Assembly (NCBI GenBank): GCA_002395135.1
Contig: DGWC01000055.1
Coordinates: 1-64,000, forward strand
Direction: 5' to 3'
Source of the DNA: Prevotella sp. UBA4268
GTDB taxonomy: Bacteria > Bacteroidota > Bacteroidia > Bacteroidales > Bacteroidaceae
Length of the DNA: 64,000 bases
This document shows positions 42,583-51,858 of this stretch, one piece after another. The notes under the pieces are model-generated. The model saw nothing but the letters and a program-made list of their open reading frames with translations. It was not told the DNA's origin and ran no database searches. Position 1 is the first letter of the stretch. Every line of letters starts with the position of its first letter. Both the position numbers and the translations under genes were made by a program.

Positions 42583-45255
42583 ATGGACGAGAATCAGATT
42601 TTCGATGGCGGACAAACCATCGATAATGACAGAATTATTAAGATTAACATCGAGGAGGAAATGAAATCCTCGTATATCGACTATTCAATGTCGGTGATTG
42701 TAGCCCGTGCTTTGCCAGATGTGCGCGACGGTTTCAAACCCGTTCACCGCAGAATTCTCTATGGTATGGCAGGCATCGGAAATACCAGCGACAAACCTTA
42801 TAAGAAATGCGCACGCGTCGTGGGAGAGGTGCTGGGTAAGTATCATCCCCATGGCGACAGTTCAGTATATGGCGCATTGGTGAGAATGGCGCAAGACTGG
42901 AACATGCGTTATACGCTTGTTGACGGTCAGGGAAACTTCGGATCGGTGGACGGCGACTCTGCTGCTGCCATGCGATATACCGAGTGCCGACTCTCAAAGA
43001 TGGGAGAACACATCATGGATGACCTGGAGAAGGACACCGTGGACATGATGAACAACTTCGACGACTCACTTCAGGAACCTACGGTGATGCCTACGAAGGT
43101 GCCAAACCTGTTGGTAAACGGCGGAAACGGTATTGCTGTGGGTATGGCAACCAATATTCCAACTCACAATTTGGGTGAAGTCATCGACGGCTGCTGTGCT
43201 TATATAGACAATCCTGATATCGACACCGAAGGCCTGATGCAGTATATCCAGGCTCCCGACTTCCCAACGGGTGCTTATATATATGGTTTGCAAGGCGTGA
43301 AAGATGCCTATGAGACCGGTAGGGGACGCATTGTGATGCGCGCAAAGGCAGAGATTGAGAGCCACGACACGCACGATAAGATCGTGGTAACTGAGATTCC
43401 CTATGGCGTGAACAAGGCTCAACTCATTGAATACATCGCCGACCTGGTGAAGGAAGGTAAACTTGAGGGCATTACAAATGCCAACGACGAGTCGGGCAGG
43501 CAAGGTATGCGCATCGTTATTGATGTGCGACGCGATGCTAATGCCAACGTCATTCTGAACAAACTGTTCAAGATGACGGCATTGCAGAGCGCTTTCTCCG
43601 TGAATTGCATTGCACTGGTGAAGGGCCGTCCGCGCCTGCTGTCATTGAAAGAGTGCGTGAAATATTTCGTGGAGCACCGTCATGACGTTACCATTCGCCG
43701 CACACAGTTCGACCTGAAGAAAGCACAGGAACGTGCCCATATACTGGAAGGACTGATTATTGCAGTGAACAACATCGACGAGGTGGTGCATATCATTCGC
43801 AATTCCAAGACTCCAAGCGATGCACAACGCAATCTGGAGCAGCGCTTCAACCTTGATGAGTTGCAGTCGAAAGCCATCGTTGACATGCGTCTCAGCCAAC
43901 TGACAGGCTTGCGCGTGGATCAGTTGCACCAGGAATTTGATGACTTGCAGAAACTGATAGCAGAACTGCAGGAAATCCTTGACAATCCGGAGCGCTGCAA
44001 GGAAGTGATGAAAAACGACTTGCTGGAGGTGAAAGAGAAATACGGTGACGCACGCCGCACACAGATAGTACCTGCTGAACACGAATTCAATGCAGAGGAT
44101 TTCTATCCCAACGACCCGGTTGTGATTACAGTGAGCCACATGGGTTATATCAAGCGCACACCGCTTTCTGAGTTCAGAGAGCAGGCACGCGGAGGCGTAG
44201 GTGCCAAGGGCGCACGCACACGCGATAACGACTTCACAGAGTTTATCTATCCCGCAACGATGCATCAGACGATGCTCTTCTTCACCAAGAAGGGCCGCTG
44301 CTATTGGCTGAAGTGCTATGAATTGCCCGAGGGCGACAAGAATTCAAAAGGCAGAGCCATCCAGAACATGCTCAATATCGATGCCGATGACTCGGTGAAC
44401 GCTTTCCTCAGACTACGCGGAAAAGGTCTTGAGGATGAGGAGTTTATCAATAGCCATTACGTGGTGTTCGCTACGAAGAACGGAATCGTGAAGAAAACAT
44501 GTCTGGAAGCCTATAGCCGACCGAGGGCAAACGGTGTGATTGCCATCAATATCCAGGAAGGCGACGAGGTGGTTGACGTGAGACTGACCAACGGACAGAA
44601 TGAACTGATTCTGGCCAACCGCAACGGACGAGCCGTCAGATTCAACGAAAATGCCATCCGCACCATGGGCCGCGTTGCCACGGGTGTTATCGGTATGCGT
44701 GTAGACGGTGGCGATGACGAGGTGATTGGCATGGTTGTTGTTAACAAACCTGATGAGGAAACCATCATGGTGGTCAGCGAAAATGGATACGGAAAGCGCT
44801 CACAGGTGGAGGACTACCGCATCACCAACCGCGGCACCAAGGGCGTGAAGACGCTGAACATCACTGATAAGACGGGACGTTTGGTGGCCATCAAGAATGT
44901 CACCAACCAGAACGACCTGATGATTATCAACAAGAGCGGCATCGTGATTCGCATGGCTGTGGCCGATTGCAGGGTGATGGGACGCGCCACACAGGGTGTT
45001 CGTCTGATCAACCTCACCAAGAAAAACGACGTGATTGCCAGTGTCTGCAAGGTGATGAGCAGCGAACTGGAGGCCATCGTAGAACAGAAAAGCCGTGAAG
45101 AATGGGCTCAGAACTCTGAGGCAATCCGCCGCGACGTGACTGCAGCAGATGCTTCGTCAGACAATGCTGATGAGCCCATCTTGGACGTAATCGATGAAGA
45201 CGAGAACTTAGTTGATTTCGACGACACCGAAGAACAGGAAGAATTGACCGAATAA
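42583..45255 (+). CDS. gyrA: DNA gyrase subunit A
   Basis: The 890-residue subunit carries out DNA cleavage and religation in gyrase. The catalytic tyrosine is Tyr132 in [10 protein letters not shown]. The quinolone-binding helix reads [15 protein letters not shown], with Ser93 at the E. coli Ser83 position and Gly97 at the Asp87 position. The C-terminal beta-pinwheel (from about residue 520) includes a GyrA-box variant, [10 protein letters not shown], which is expected for a supercoiling gyrase rather than topoisomerase IV. A strongly acidic tail of about 40 residues ends the protein. gyrB is not in the window. Confidence 0.95.
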   Translation: MDENQIFDGGQTIDNDRIIKINIEEEMKSSYIDYSMSVIVARALPDVRDGFKPVHRRILYGMAGIGNTSDKPYKKCARVVGEVLGKYHPHGDSSVYGALVRMAQDWNMRYTLVDGQGNFGSVDGDSAAAMRYTECRLSKMGEHIMDDLEKDTVDMMNNFDDSLQEPTVMPTKVPNLLVNGGNGIAVGMATNIPTHNLGEVIDGCCAYIDNPDIDTEGLMQYIQAPDFPTGAYIYGLQGVKDAYETGRGRIVMRAKAEIESHDTHDKIVVTEIPYGVNKAQLIEYIADLVKEGKLEGITNANDESGRQGMRIVIDVRRDANANVILNKLFKMTALQSAFSVNCIALVKGRPRLLSLKECVKYFVEHRHDVTIRRTQFDLKKAQERAHILEGLIIAVNNIDEVVHIIRNSKTPSDAQRNLEQRFNLDELQSKAIVDMRLSQLTGLRVDQLHQEFDDLQKLIAELQEILDNPERCKEVMKNDLLEVKEKYGDARRTQIVPAEHEFNAEDFYPNDPVVITVSHMGYIKRTPLSEFREQARGGVGAKGARTRDNDFTEFIYPATMHQTMLFFTKKGRCYWLKCYELPEGDKNSKGRAIQNMLNIDADDSVNAFLRLRGKGLEDEEFINSHYVVFATKNGIVKKTCLEAYSRPRANGVIAINIQEGDEVVDVRLTNGQNELILANRNGRAVRFNENAIRTMGRVATGVIGMRVDGGDDEVIGMVVVNKPDEETIMVVSENGYGKRSQVEDYRITNRGTKGVKTLNITDKTGRLVAIKNVTNQNDLMIINKSGIVIRMAVADCRVMGRATQGVRLINLTKKNDVIASVCKVMSSELEAIVEQKSREEWAQNSEAIRRDVTAADASSDNADEPILDVIDEDENLVDFDDTEEQEELTE

Positions 45256-45396
45256 ACCGCCAAAACGGTGAATTTGCGTCAGCCTTTTCCCTTAAACTAT
45301 ATGATATATCAATAGTCAAAACAACAAAGAATCATCAATAGAGAATAAAAACAGAGTTTAAAACTGAGTATTAACAACCTTTTTAATAATTAGCTT

Positions 45397-46608
45397 ATGA
45401 AAAAAATTATGTTGATGGCTGCTGCCGCTTTTATTGCCGTTTCAGCCAGTGCACAGAATCCCGCTGCTGCTAAGCAGATAAAAGGTGCCAAGGACTATCA
45501 GTCGGCATTGGGACTTGTGAATTCTAACCTTCAGAGCCTGAGCAATGATGAAAAAGCCGCTGCCTACAACAAACTCGTTGACTTGGCGATGGACAAATTC
45601 AACAAAGAGCAGAACGTGATGCTGACCAATCAGGTGACCAAAAAGAATGATCCCTATGATAAAGAAGGCATGTACGAGGCTGCCAAGAATGCGCTGAATG
45701 CTGCCCTTGAGTGCTATAAGTATGATCAGTTGCCCAACGCCAAAGGCAAGGTGGCTCCGAAATTCACCAAAAAGAATGCCGACCGTCTGCCAGCAGTGCG
45801 CAACACATTGATCAATGCCGGACAGGATGCCTATAACGACAAGAAGTTTGAGGCTGCAAAAGAGTTCTTCGGATTGTATGTTGATTCCAAGAGTGCTCCT
45901 CTGTTTGCAGAGATTCCTGCCGTGAAAGACGACCAGTTCTATGGCCAGATTGCTTATTTTGCTGCACTTGCCGCATACAACAACCAGGACTATGCCAGTG
46001 CAAGCAAGTATTCTGGCGAGGCTCTCGGCGACAAAGAGTCTGGCAAGGATGCCATGGACATCAAGATTCTGAGTATGAAAGCCCAGTTGAAGACAAAGGA
46101 AGACTCTGTGAAGTATCTGTCTGACATCAAGGCTCTCTATGAAAAAGATCCTACTGACGAGCGTATGTTCTCGCTGCTCGTGGAGTATTACACATCTGTG
46201 AAGGACGATGCCACCAAGAAGAACCTCATCAACACACAGGTTGCCAATCATCCAAGCAAGATGGCATGGGCTTTGAAGGGTGAGAGCGATATGGGTGAGC
46301 AGAAGTGGGCTGAGGCCGTTGATGCTTACAAGAAGTCGCTTGCAATGGATCCGGAGTTCATCCAGGTTCAGTTCAATCTTGCTCTTTGTCTGAACAACCA
46401 GGCCATTACGTTGAAGGATGCAGCAGGTGGTACCCTTACAGCAGAGGCAAAGGCATTGCTCGAAGAGTCTATTGCCAATCTGAACCAGATTAAAGAAAAA
46501 GATCCCAACCGTGAGACCATCAACTGGCCGTACACACTCTATCAGGCATACTATCTGATTGGCGACGAGGCAAAGGCTAAGGAACTCGAGTCGTTGGTAG
46601 GACAATAA
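45397..46608 (+). CDS. Secreted TPR-repeat protein
   Basis: The 403-residue protein has a cleavable signal peptide (MKKIMLMAAAAFIAVSASAQ). The mature part is all alpha-helical in character, with TPR-like units, clearest near WAEAVDAYKKSLAMDPEFIQ (about residues 305-325). Lys, Ala and Asp are abundant and Cys is rare. No enzymatic motif is seen; such proteins scaffold periplasmic or outer-membrane complexes. It is followed after 47 bases by a related gene, sharing blocks such as the KGKVAPKF / KGRVRPKY region, so the two look like an old tandem duplication. No clear promoter was found. Confidence 0.8.
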   Translation: MKKIMLMAAAAFIAVSASAQNPAAAKQIKGAKDYQSALGLVNSNLQSLSNDEKAAAYNKLVDLAMDKFNKEQNVMLTNQVTKKNDPYDKEGMYEAAKNALNAALECYKYDQLPNAKGKVAPKFTKKNADRLPAVRNTLINAGQDAYNDKKFEAAKEFFGLYVDSKSAPLFAEIPAVKDDQFYGQIAYFAALAAYNNQDYASASKYSGEALGDKESGKDAMDIKILSMKAQLKTKEDSVKYLSDIKALYEKDPTDERMFSLLVEYYTSVKDDATKKNLINTQVANHPSKMAWALKGESDMGEQKWAEAVDAYKKSLAMDPEFIQVQFNLALCLNNQAITLKDAAGGTLTAEAKALLEESIANLNQIKEKDPNRETINWPYTLYQAYYLIGDEAKAKELESLVGQ

Positions 46609-46655
46609 CAGCAACGGAAACGTTGTTTTAAAAACGTTGAAATAATTCACCTTTA

Positions 46656-47843
46656 ATGAAGCGAAGCATTATATTGCCGCTTCTCTTAATAATCATTATA
46701 CCGTGCTTGAACGCTCAGAAAAAGGAGATTGCTCAAGCACGGGCTTTTATTAAGAGTGGCAAGAACCTGGCCCAGGCAGAGAAACTGATGCAGAATCTGC
46801 TGAAAGACAGTGCAAACCGGGATAATGAGAAGGTTTGCATCGTATTGTGCGATGCCCTGCGCAAGCAATACGAAGAGGGAAACATGAGCATGTATCTCAA
46901 AAAACCAACCGATACGGCCGCATTGTTTAATGTGGCAAGGCGGATGTTTGCCTCTTACGAGAAACTTGACAGTATCGACGCACGTCCAGACGAGAAGGGG
47001 AGGGTGAGGCCGAAGTACCGTGCGAAGAACGCTTCTTTTCTTGACGGTTACCGGAAAAACCTCTTTAGCGGAGGTACTTTCTTCATCCGCAAGCAGCAAT
47101 ATAAAACCGCTTTCGACTTTATTGATATGTATTTGGACACGGCCAACCAGCCACTGTTCGAGAGCATGCATTATGCAGAAGACGCTGAGGCTGGATATTG
47201 GGCTCTGTATTGCGGATATAAACTGCATAACCCTGAACTCACACTGAAGTATAAAGACGTTGCGCTGAAAGACAAGGCACGGGAGGAAAACACGTTGCAG
47301 TATCTGGCGGAGACATACAAGGCGCTCAAGGATACGGTGATGTATGAAAAGATGCTGACAACGGGCTTTTATCGTTTCAAGCAGTCTGCTTATTTCTTCA
47401 CCTATCTGGTGGATTTTTACAATCGTGTGATGCGTCCCGATCTGGCCCTCGGCATTATCAACGACGGGCTGGCATCCAAAGAGAACAGCGAATTGTATCT
47501 TTTTGCCAAGTGCAACCAACTTCTGAACATGGGAAGATACGACGATTGTCTTGCCATCTGTGATACGCTGATTGCCCGGAATGACACGTTGGCTGACGCA
47601 TACTATAATGCCGGTGTCGCCTATATCAACAAGGCCCTCGAACTCGACAAGCAGCATACCAAGGCAAATGCCAATGTCCGCAAGCAGGTGACCGCGTTCT
47701 ACAATAAGTCTTTGCCGTATATGGAGAAGTACAGGCTGCTGGCTCCCGACCAGAAAGACAAGTGGGGGGCTGCCCTTTACAAGATATACTTGGAACTGAA
47801 TATGGGAAAGAAATTTGAAGAGATTGACCGTTTACTGAGATAG
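46656..47843 (+). CDS. Secreted TPR-repeat protein, paralogue of the preceding gene
   Basis: The 395-residue protein has a signal peptide (MKRSIILPLLLIIIIPCLNAQ). It has the same overall plan as the previous gene: helical repeats, a central FIRKQQYKTAFDFIDMYLDTANQPLFE block matching AYNDKKFEAAKEFFGLYVDSKSAPLFAE in the neighbour, and a TPR near YNAGVAYINKALELDKQ. Identity appears low, so the duplication is old. The function is unknown. It converges on the T9SS-plug-family gene 24 bases away, with no clear terminator between them. Confidence 0.78.
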   Translation: MKRSIILPLLLIIIIPCLNAQKKEIAQARAFIKSGKNLAQAEKLMQNLLKDSANRDNEKVCIVLCDALRKQYEEGNMSMYLKKPTDTAALFNVARRMFASYEKLDSIDARPDEKGRVRPKYRAKNASFLDGYRKNLFSGGTFFIRKQQYKTAFDFIDMYLDTANQPLFESMHYAEDAEAGYWALYCGYKLHNPELTLKYKDVALKDKAREENTLQYLAETYKALKDTVMYEKMLTTGFYRFKQSAYFFTYLVDFYNRVMRPDLALGIINDGLASKENSELYLFAKCNQLLNMGRYDDCLAICDTLIARNDTLADAYYNAGVAYINKALELDKQHTKANANVRKQVTAFYNKSLPYMEKYRLLAPDQKDKWGAALYKIYLELNMGKKFEEIDRLLR

Positions 47844-47866
47844 TGAACGGTCGTTTCTTTTTGGGT

Positions 47867-49111
47867 TTATTTGTATTGTACCTCCTGATATCCCACCAGC
47901 CTGTCTGTTCTGTCGCCTGAAGCCCGGAAGTAGACAAGTGTTTGGTATTTGTTTTCTGTTTGGAAAAAGTCTCCTTCCGTGGGCATGGTTCTGAGCACTC
48001 CATGCGAATCCATCATCAGGTATTGGTAAGAATAGTAGCCTTGTTTCTGCAGAACAACCGCTTCATAACAGTGCTTTTCCGGGTTGTAGGTCATTTTATA
48101 TTCTGGGCTGAACTGATCGTTTGTCCACACGCCATTGAGATAGACATCACCAGTAACCGGCGACGGACACATCAGCGTGTAGTGTACAAGCACATACTCT
48201 GACTGTCTTTCGTTTTCTATGTTTTCGCTGTTCCTGATGAAAAACGCACCGTTGGCATCCTCGTCATATACATAGTTGTTGCGCGGCTCGCTTGAGAAGG
48301 GCCACACATGGTAGTTCTCCCCGTCCCACGAAATCATGTCGATGCCCATGGTGGGGTGGTTTGTGTCCAGAATTTCATACTTGTGGTACTCATTGCCTGC
48401 CGCAAAGATGAAGTCCTTATGATGATTCCATCTCATTCCGTTAGGCATCAGATACTCGGGACGGCTGTTTACCACGGCGTTATCCCATCTCATGTTCTGC
48501 ATGACCACGGTTTTTACCTGCGAGGCAGGGTCGGTAACGGTAAGGTTGCCGAATCCCACTTCCAGGGAAACCTGCTGATGGGAGCGGCGGATGTCGATAT
48601 CTGTATTGGCAGAAACATCCATCATCACACCCATTAACGGCTCCACAACCATGAAACAGGCCGTGAGAATCTTTTCGTTGTCGTTGTTCTCGTCATAAAC
48701 GGTCAGTCGATAGTTGCCGCTCATCTTGATGCTGCACGTCCGGTTGGGAATACTGATGGAATAATGGGTATATAGAACATTCGTGTTGAGCGATTCCGTC
48801 ACATCGTCTATGGTGTTCCCTTCTGCGAACCCTTCCATGTAGTCGCTGGCAAAGAGTTCTTCCGATTTTGTCCAGTCGGCATCACAGTGTTCTAATGTAT
48901 AAGTATATCGGTGGTATTCGTGGGTCAGATCATCGAAATCAATGTTGATTACCTCGTCGCCGTTCAGTTTTATCACGGGCAGCGACATCCATCTGTTGCC
49001 GGCCACCACTTGCAGCGTTGCAATATTCTGTTTGAATATTTCGTTACGCTGTGCCTGTATTGTGATGATGGCAGAGGACAGAAGAATGATGATCGTCAGA
49101 ATCCTTTTCAT
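47867..49111 (-). CDS. Type IX secretion plug-family protein (DUF5103)
   Basis: The 414-residue protein has a signal peptide ending about residue 20 (IQAQ). The mature protein matches the DUF5103 family, now known to include the Plug of the type IX secretion translocon in Flavobacterium. Typical stretches are YTYTLEHCDADWTKSEELF near residue 75 and the C-terminal DVYLNGVWTNDQFSPEYKM. The Plug closes the Sov/SprA pore when no substrate is passing; that role here is by family only, and no other T9SS genes are in the window. Confidence 0.87.
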   Translation of the reverse strand: MKRILTIIILLSSAIITIQAQRNEIFKQNIATLQVVAGNRWMSLPVIKLNGDEVINIDFDDLTHEYHRYTYTLEHCDADWTKSEELFASDYMEGFAEGNTIDDVTESLNTNVLYTHYSISIPNRTCSIKMSGNYRLTVYDENNDNEKILTACFMVVEPLMGVMMDVSANTDIDIRRSHQQVSLEVGFGNLTVTDPASQVKTVVMQNMRWDNAVVNSRPEYLMPNGMRWNHHKDFIFAAGNEYHKYEILDTNHPTMGIDMISWDGENYHVWPFSSEPRNNYVYDEDANGAFFIRNSENIENERQSEYVLVHYTLMCPSPVTGDVYLNGVWTNDQFSPEYKMTYNPEKHCYEAVVLQKQGYYSYQYLMMDSHGVLRTMPTEGDFFQTENKYQTLVYFRASGDRTDRLVGYQEVQYK

Positions 49112-49175
49112 GTTGTTATAACGTTGTTTATTTCCTTTTATTGTGCATGGACTTCACATCATGACTGGCTGCAAG

Positions 49176-49250
49176 AAGGAACTTCTATGTCTTGACATAA
49201 ATAAAGATATTTATTTTTTTTTCTGCACTCGACTTTTCGTAACTTTGAAT
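49176..49250 (+). repeat. Promoter-embedded inverted-repeat element, copy B1
   Basis: First of two tandem units: AAGGAACTTCT, a GACATAAATAAA stretch, palindrome AAATAAA/TTTATTT (49199-49216), CTGCACTCGACTTTTCG, then TAACTTTG (49240-49247). The -33 TTG seen in the other copies is replaced by T, so this promoter looks decayed. Confidence 0.75.
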
Positions 49251-49268
49251 AAGTTTTTCGCTTCGCTC

Positions 49269-49345
49269 AAGGAACTTCTTCATCTTGGCATAAAAAACAA
49301 ACGAGTTTGTTTTGTTCTTCTCCCGACTTTTCGTAACTTTGCAGG
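49269..49345 (+). repeat. Promoter-embedded inverted-repeat element, copy B2
   Basis: Second tandem unit, 93-94 bases after B1: AAGGAACTTCTTC, TTGGCATAAA, palindrome AAAACAAAC/GTTTGTTTT (49294-49313) ending at TTG, CTCCCGACTTTTCG, then TAACTTTGCAG. It drives the DUF4375 gene. Confidence 0.78.
49334..49341 (+). promoter_or_regulatory. -7 promoter element of the DUF4375 gene (leaderless)
   Basis: TAACTTTG followed by CAGGC and the ATG, with TTG (49312-49314) 19 bases upstream. Transcription would start at or beside the start codon. Confidence 0.75.
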
Positions 49346-49346
49346 C

Positions 49347-49850
49347 ATGAAAGAAGTGTTGATAAAAGATGAAGTGTTGCAGCAGGCAGCCCAAAAGGGC
49401 ATGGATGCTTTTGTAAAAGCCTTCGTAGATGCTATTTATGAGGCTATCGGAGGTGTGCTGAACGCAGAAACAATGCCAGAACTGAATGCTAATCAGATTA
49501 CTTTGCTTGCCTTTGACATGCTTCATGAGGAGGTAATGGATGGTGGTTTCGTACAGTTGATCCACAACGGATACGGGCCTTTTATCTTTAAGAATCCCTT
49601 TGCGAAGATGTTGAAAGTGTGGGGATTGGCGGAATTCGGGAAACTGGTGTATAAGGCTTACCCCTTGTATGTCAAATACGGTGCAGAGATAGAGAAGGAC
49701 TGCACCGACGATGAATTTATGGAGATGTTTGAGCGTTATCCCGAATTTGATGATTTTGATGACACTTTCGTGGAGAACGAAGAGGAGTGGACTGAAGGGA
49801 TTGCCCATTATATTGATGAGCATATCGACCAGTTCGTGAAGATTGTATAA
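49347..49850 (+). CDS. DUF4375 (DMP19-like) protein
   Basis: The 167-residue, acidic, cytosolic protein resembles the DUF4375/DMP19 family: LAFDMLHEEVMDGGFVQLIHNGYG is the characteristic stretch with its GGF motif. A DMP19 protein from Neisseria is reported to mimic DNA, and the very acidic C-terminal third here (EFDDFDDTFVENEEEW) is compatible with that, but no function can be assigned. The start was set at the ATG directly after the promoter; the frame is open upstream through the repeat, but that part cannot be transcribed from this promoter. smpB follows after 15 bases. Confidence 0.78.
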   Translation: MKEVLIKDEVLQQAAQKGMDAFVKAFVDAIYEAIGGVLNAETMPELNANQITLLAFDMLHEEVMDGGFVQLIHNGYGPFIFKNPFAKMLKVWGLAEFGKLVYKAYPLYVKYGAEIEKDCTDDEFMEMFERYPEFDDFDDTFVENEEEWTEGIAHYIDEHIDQFVKIV

Positions 49851-49865
49851 AGAACAGATGCAGCG

Positions 49866-50345
49866 ATGAACAAAGAAGAAGAACTGCTGAGGAAGAAGAG
49901 TCCGGTGTCAATCAGGAACAAGAAGGCTTCGTTTGAATACTATTTCGTGGAAACCTTCACTGCCGGCATCGTGCTCACTGGCACAGAGATCAAGAGCATC
50001 CGCATGGGAAAGGCTTCCCTTGTGGATACCTATTGCTATATAAACAATGGGGAAATATGGGTGAAAGGTATGAACATTTCGCCCTATTTCTATGGTTCAT
50101 ACAATAACCATGAGATGAAGCGTGAGCGCAAATTGCTGCTCACCAAGCGCGAAATACACCGTTTGCAGGAGGCAACAAAGCAAGTGGGATTCACGATTGT
50201 TCCCATTCTGGTGTTCATCGATGCCAAGGGAAGGGCAAAAATGGACATCGCCCTGGCGCGCGGAAAGAAAGAATTTGATAAGCGGCAGACGCTGAAGGAG
50301 AAAGAAGACCGGCGCGAGATGGACCGCGCGATGAAGCATTATTGA
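49866..50345 (+). CDS. smpB: SsrA-binding protein SmpB
   Basis: This 159-residue protein delivers tmRNA to stalled ribosomes for trans-translation. The OB-fold motifs are clear: [51 protein letters not shown] and a basic C-terminal tail with [14 protein letters not shown] that enters the mRNA channel. The length is normal. It is followed by a HAD phosphatase gene almost without spacing. Confidence 0.96.
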   Translation: MNKEEELLRKKSPVSIRNKKASFEYYFVETFTAGIVLTGTEIKSIRMGKASLVDTYCYINNGEIWVKGMNISPYFYGSYNNHEMKRERKLLLTKREIHRLQEATKQVGFTIVPILVFIDAKGRAKMDIALARGKKEFDKRQTLKEKEDRREMDRAMKHY

Positions 50346-50347
50346 TT

Positions 50348-50968
50348 ATGATAAAGAATGTCTTATTCGATTTGGGAGGCGTGGTCATCACGCTCTGCCA
50401 GCCCGAGGCCATACGCAGGTTTGCTGCGCTGGGGCTGACTGACGCAGCAGATTATCTGGATCAGTATACGCAGGGAGGCATCTTCGGCAAGTTGGAGGAG
50501 GGCAGTATGTCTGCAGAGGATTTCCGCAACGAACTGAGCCGTATTGTAGGCAGAGAGATCACCGCGTCTGAATGCCGGCATGCCTGGCTGGGATACCGTG
50601 CGGAACTTCCGGCAAGAAACCTCGACACATTGCGCCGACTAAGGGCAGAAGGCTATCGTCTGCTGTTGCTCTCGAATACAAATCCATACATGATGGACTG
50701 GGCGCTCAGCAGTGAATTCGATGGCAACGGGCATTCCATCAATGATTATTTTGATGCGCTCTATCTGAGTTATCAGATGAGGGCAATGAAGCCGGATGTT
50801 TCTTTTTTCAGAATGGTGTTGGAAAAAGAGAATATCCTGCCCGAAGAATGCTTGTTTGTTGATGACGGGGCCAGAAACACCGCTGTTGCCTCAAGTCTCG
50901 GAATTAAGACGTTTTGTCCGGAAAACGGTTCAGACTGGACGCAGGAAATAGATAAATACTTGAAATAA
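50348..50968 (+). CDS. HAD-family phosphatase (YihX-like)
   Basis: This 206-residue HAD hydrolase has motif I VLFDLGGVVI, with Gly after the first Asp position as in the YihX/epoxide-hydrolase-like group. It also has motif II LLLLSNTN, motif III Lys in RAMKPDVSFF and motif IV CLFVDDGARN. It probably dephosphorylates a small metabolite such as a sugar phosphate; the substrate is unknown. I chose the ATG two bases after the smpB stop; a TTG overlapping smpB by four bases is also possible. Confidence 0.87.
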   Translation: MIKNVLFDLGGVVITLCQPEAIRRFAALGLTDAADYLDQYTQGGIFGKLEEGSMSAEDFRNELSRIVGREITASECRHAWLGYRAELPARNLDTLRRLRAEGYRLLLLSNTNPYMMDWALSSEFDGNGHSINDYFDALYLSYQMRAMKPDVSFFRMVLEKENILPEECLFVDDGARNTAVASSLGIKTFCPENGSDWTQEIDKYLK

Positions 50969-50992
50969 CAATACAATCCGTGTAATTAGTAT

Positions 50993-51853
50993 ATGTCGAA
51001 AAAGAACAGAAGATGGAGTTTGATACCCAATCAGCCTCTCACAGAACTCGACAAGAGGGTGCTCTATTGGGAGAATAAAGGCAGGGAAGTGCCTACTCGC
51101 GATTTGATAAAGACGCCGGAACAGATTGAGGGCATCAGAAAAAGTGGGTTGCTGAATACGGCAGTGCTCGACGAGGTGGCCCGGAACATCCATGAAGGCA
51201 TGAGCACACTTGAGATTGACGAAATCGTATACAACTATACCACGCAGCATGGCGGCATTCCTGCTCCGCTCAACTATGAGGGATTCCCCAAGAGCGTGTG
51301 CACGAGCATCAACGAGGTGGTGTGCCACGGCATTCCCAAAGCCACCGACGTGCTCCGCGAAGGTGATATAATCAACGTTGACTGCACGACGATTCTCGAC
51401 GGATACTATGCCGACGCTTCCCGTATGTTTATCATAGGCAAGACCACGCCCGAGAAAGAGCAGTTGGTAAGAGTGGCCAAAGAGTGCCTTGAAATAGGTG
51501 CAGAGGCGGCAACGCCCTATTGCTTTGTGGGTGATATCGGCAATGCAATCCAGAAACATGCAAAGAAATATCATTACGGAATAGTGCGCGATCTCTGTGG
51601 CCATGGTGTGGGGAATGCGTTCCATGAAGAACCGGAGGTTGTTCACTATGGTAAAAAAGGAACGGGCATGCTGATTGTGCCAGGCATGGTGTTCACGATA
51701 GAGCCGATGGTGAATATGGGAACGTGGCGCGTATTCATCGACAGCGATGATCCATACGGTTGGGAAGTCATCTCAGAGGATGAATTGCCCAGTGCACAAT
51801 GGGAACATACATTCCTTATGACAGAGCACGGAGTGGAGATTCTTACATATTAA
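50993..51853 (+). CDS. map: Methionine aminopeptidase, type I
   Basis: This 286-residue enzyme removes the initiator Met from nascent proteins. The five metal ligands are visible: Asp in NVDCTTILDG and YYADASRMF, His in CGHGVGNAFHEEPEV, Glu in FTIEPMV and Glu in MTEHGVEI. An N-terminal extension of about 40 residues (basic, then TELDKRVLYW) precedes the catalytic domain and lacks the SEC-C zinc motif seen in some MetAPs. Its stop lies 5 bases before tsaD. Confidence 0.95.
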   Translation: MSKKNRRWSLIPNQPLTELDKRVLYWENKGREVPTRDLIKTPEQIEGIRKSGLLNTAVLDEVARNIHEGMSTLEIDEIVYNYTTQHGGIPAPLNYEGFPKSVCTSINEVVCHGIPKATDVLREGDIINVDCTTILDGYYADASRMFIIGKTTPEKEQLVRVAKECLEIGAEAATPYCFVGDIGNAIQKHAKKYHYGIVRDLCGHGVGNAFHEEPEVVHYGKKGTGMLIVPGMVFTIEPMVNMGTWRVFIDSDDPYGWEVISEDELPSAQWEHTFLMTEHGVEILTY

Positions 51854-51858
51854 ATAGG

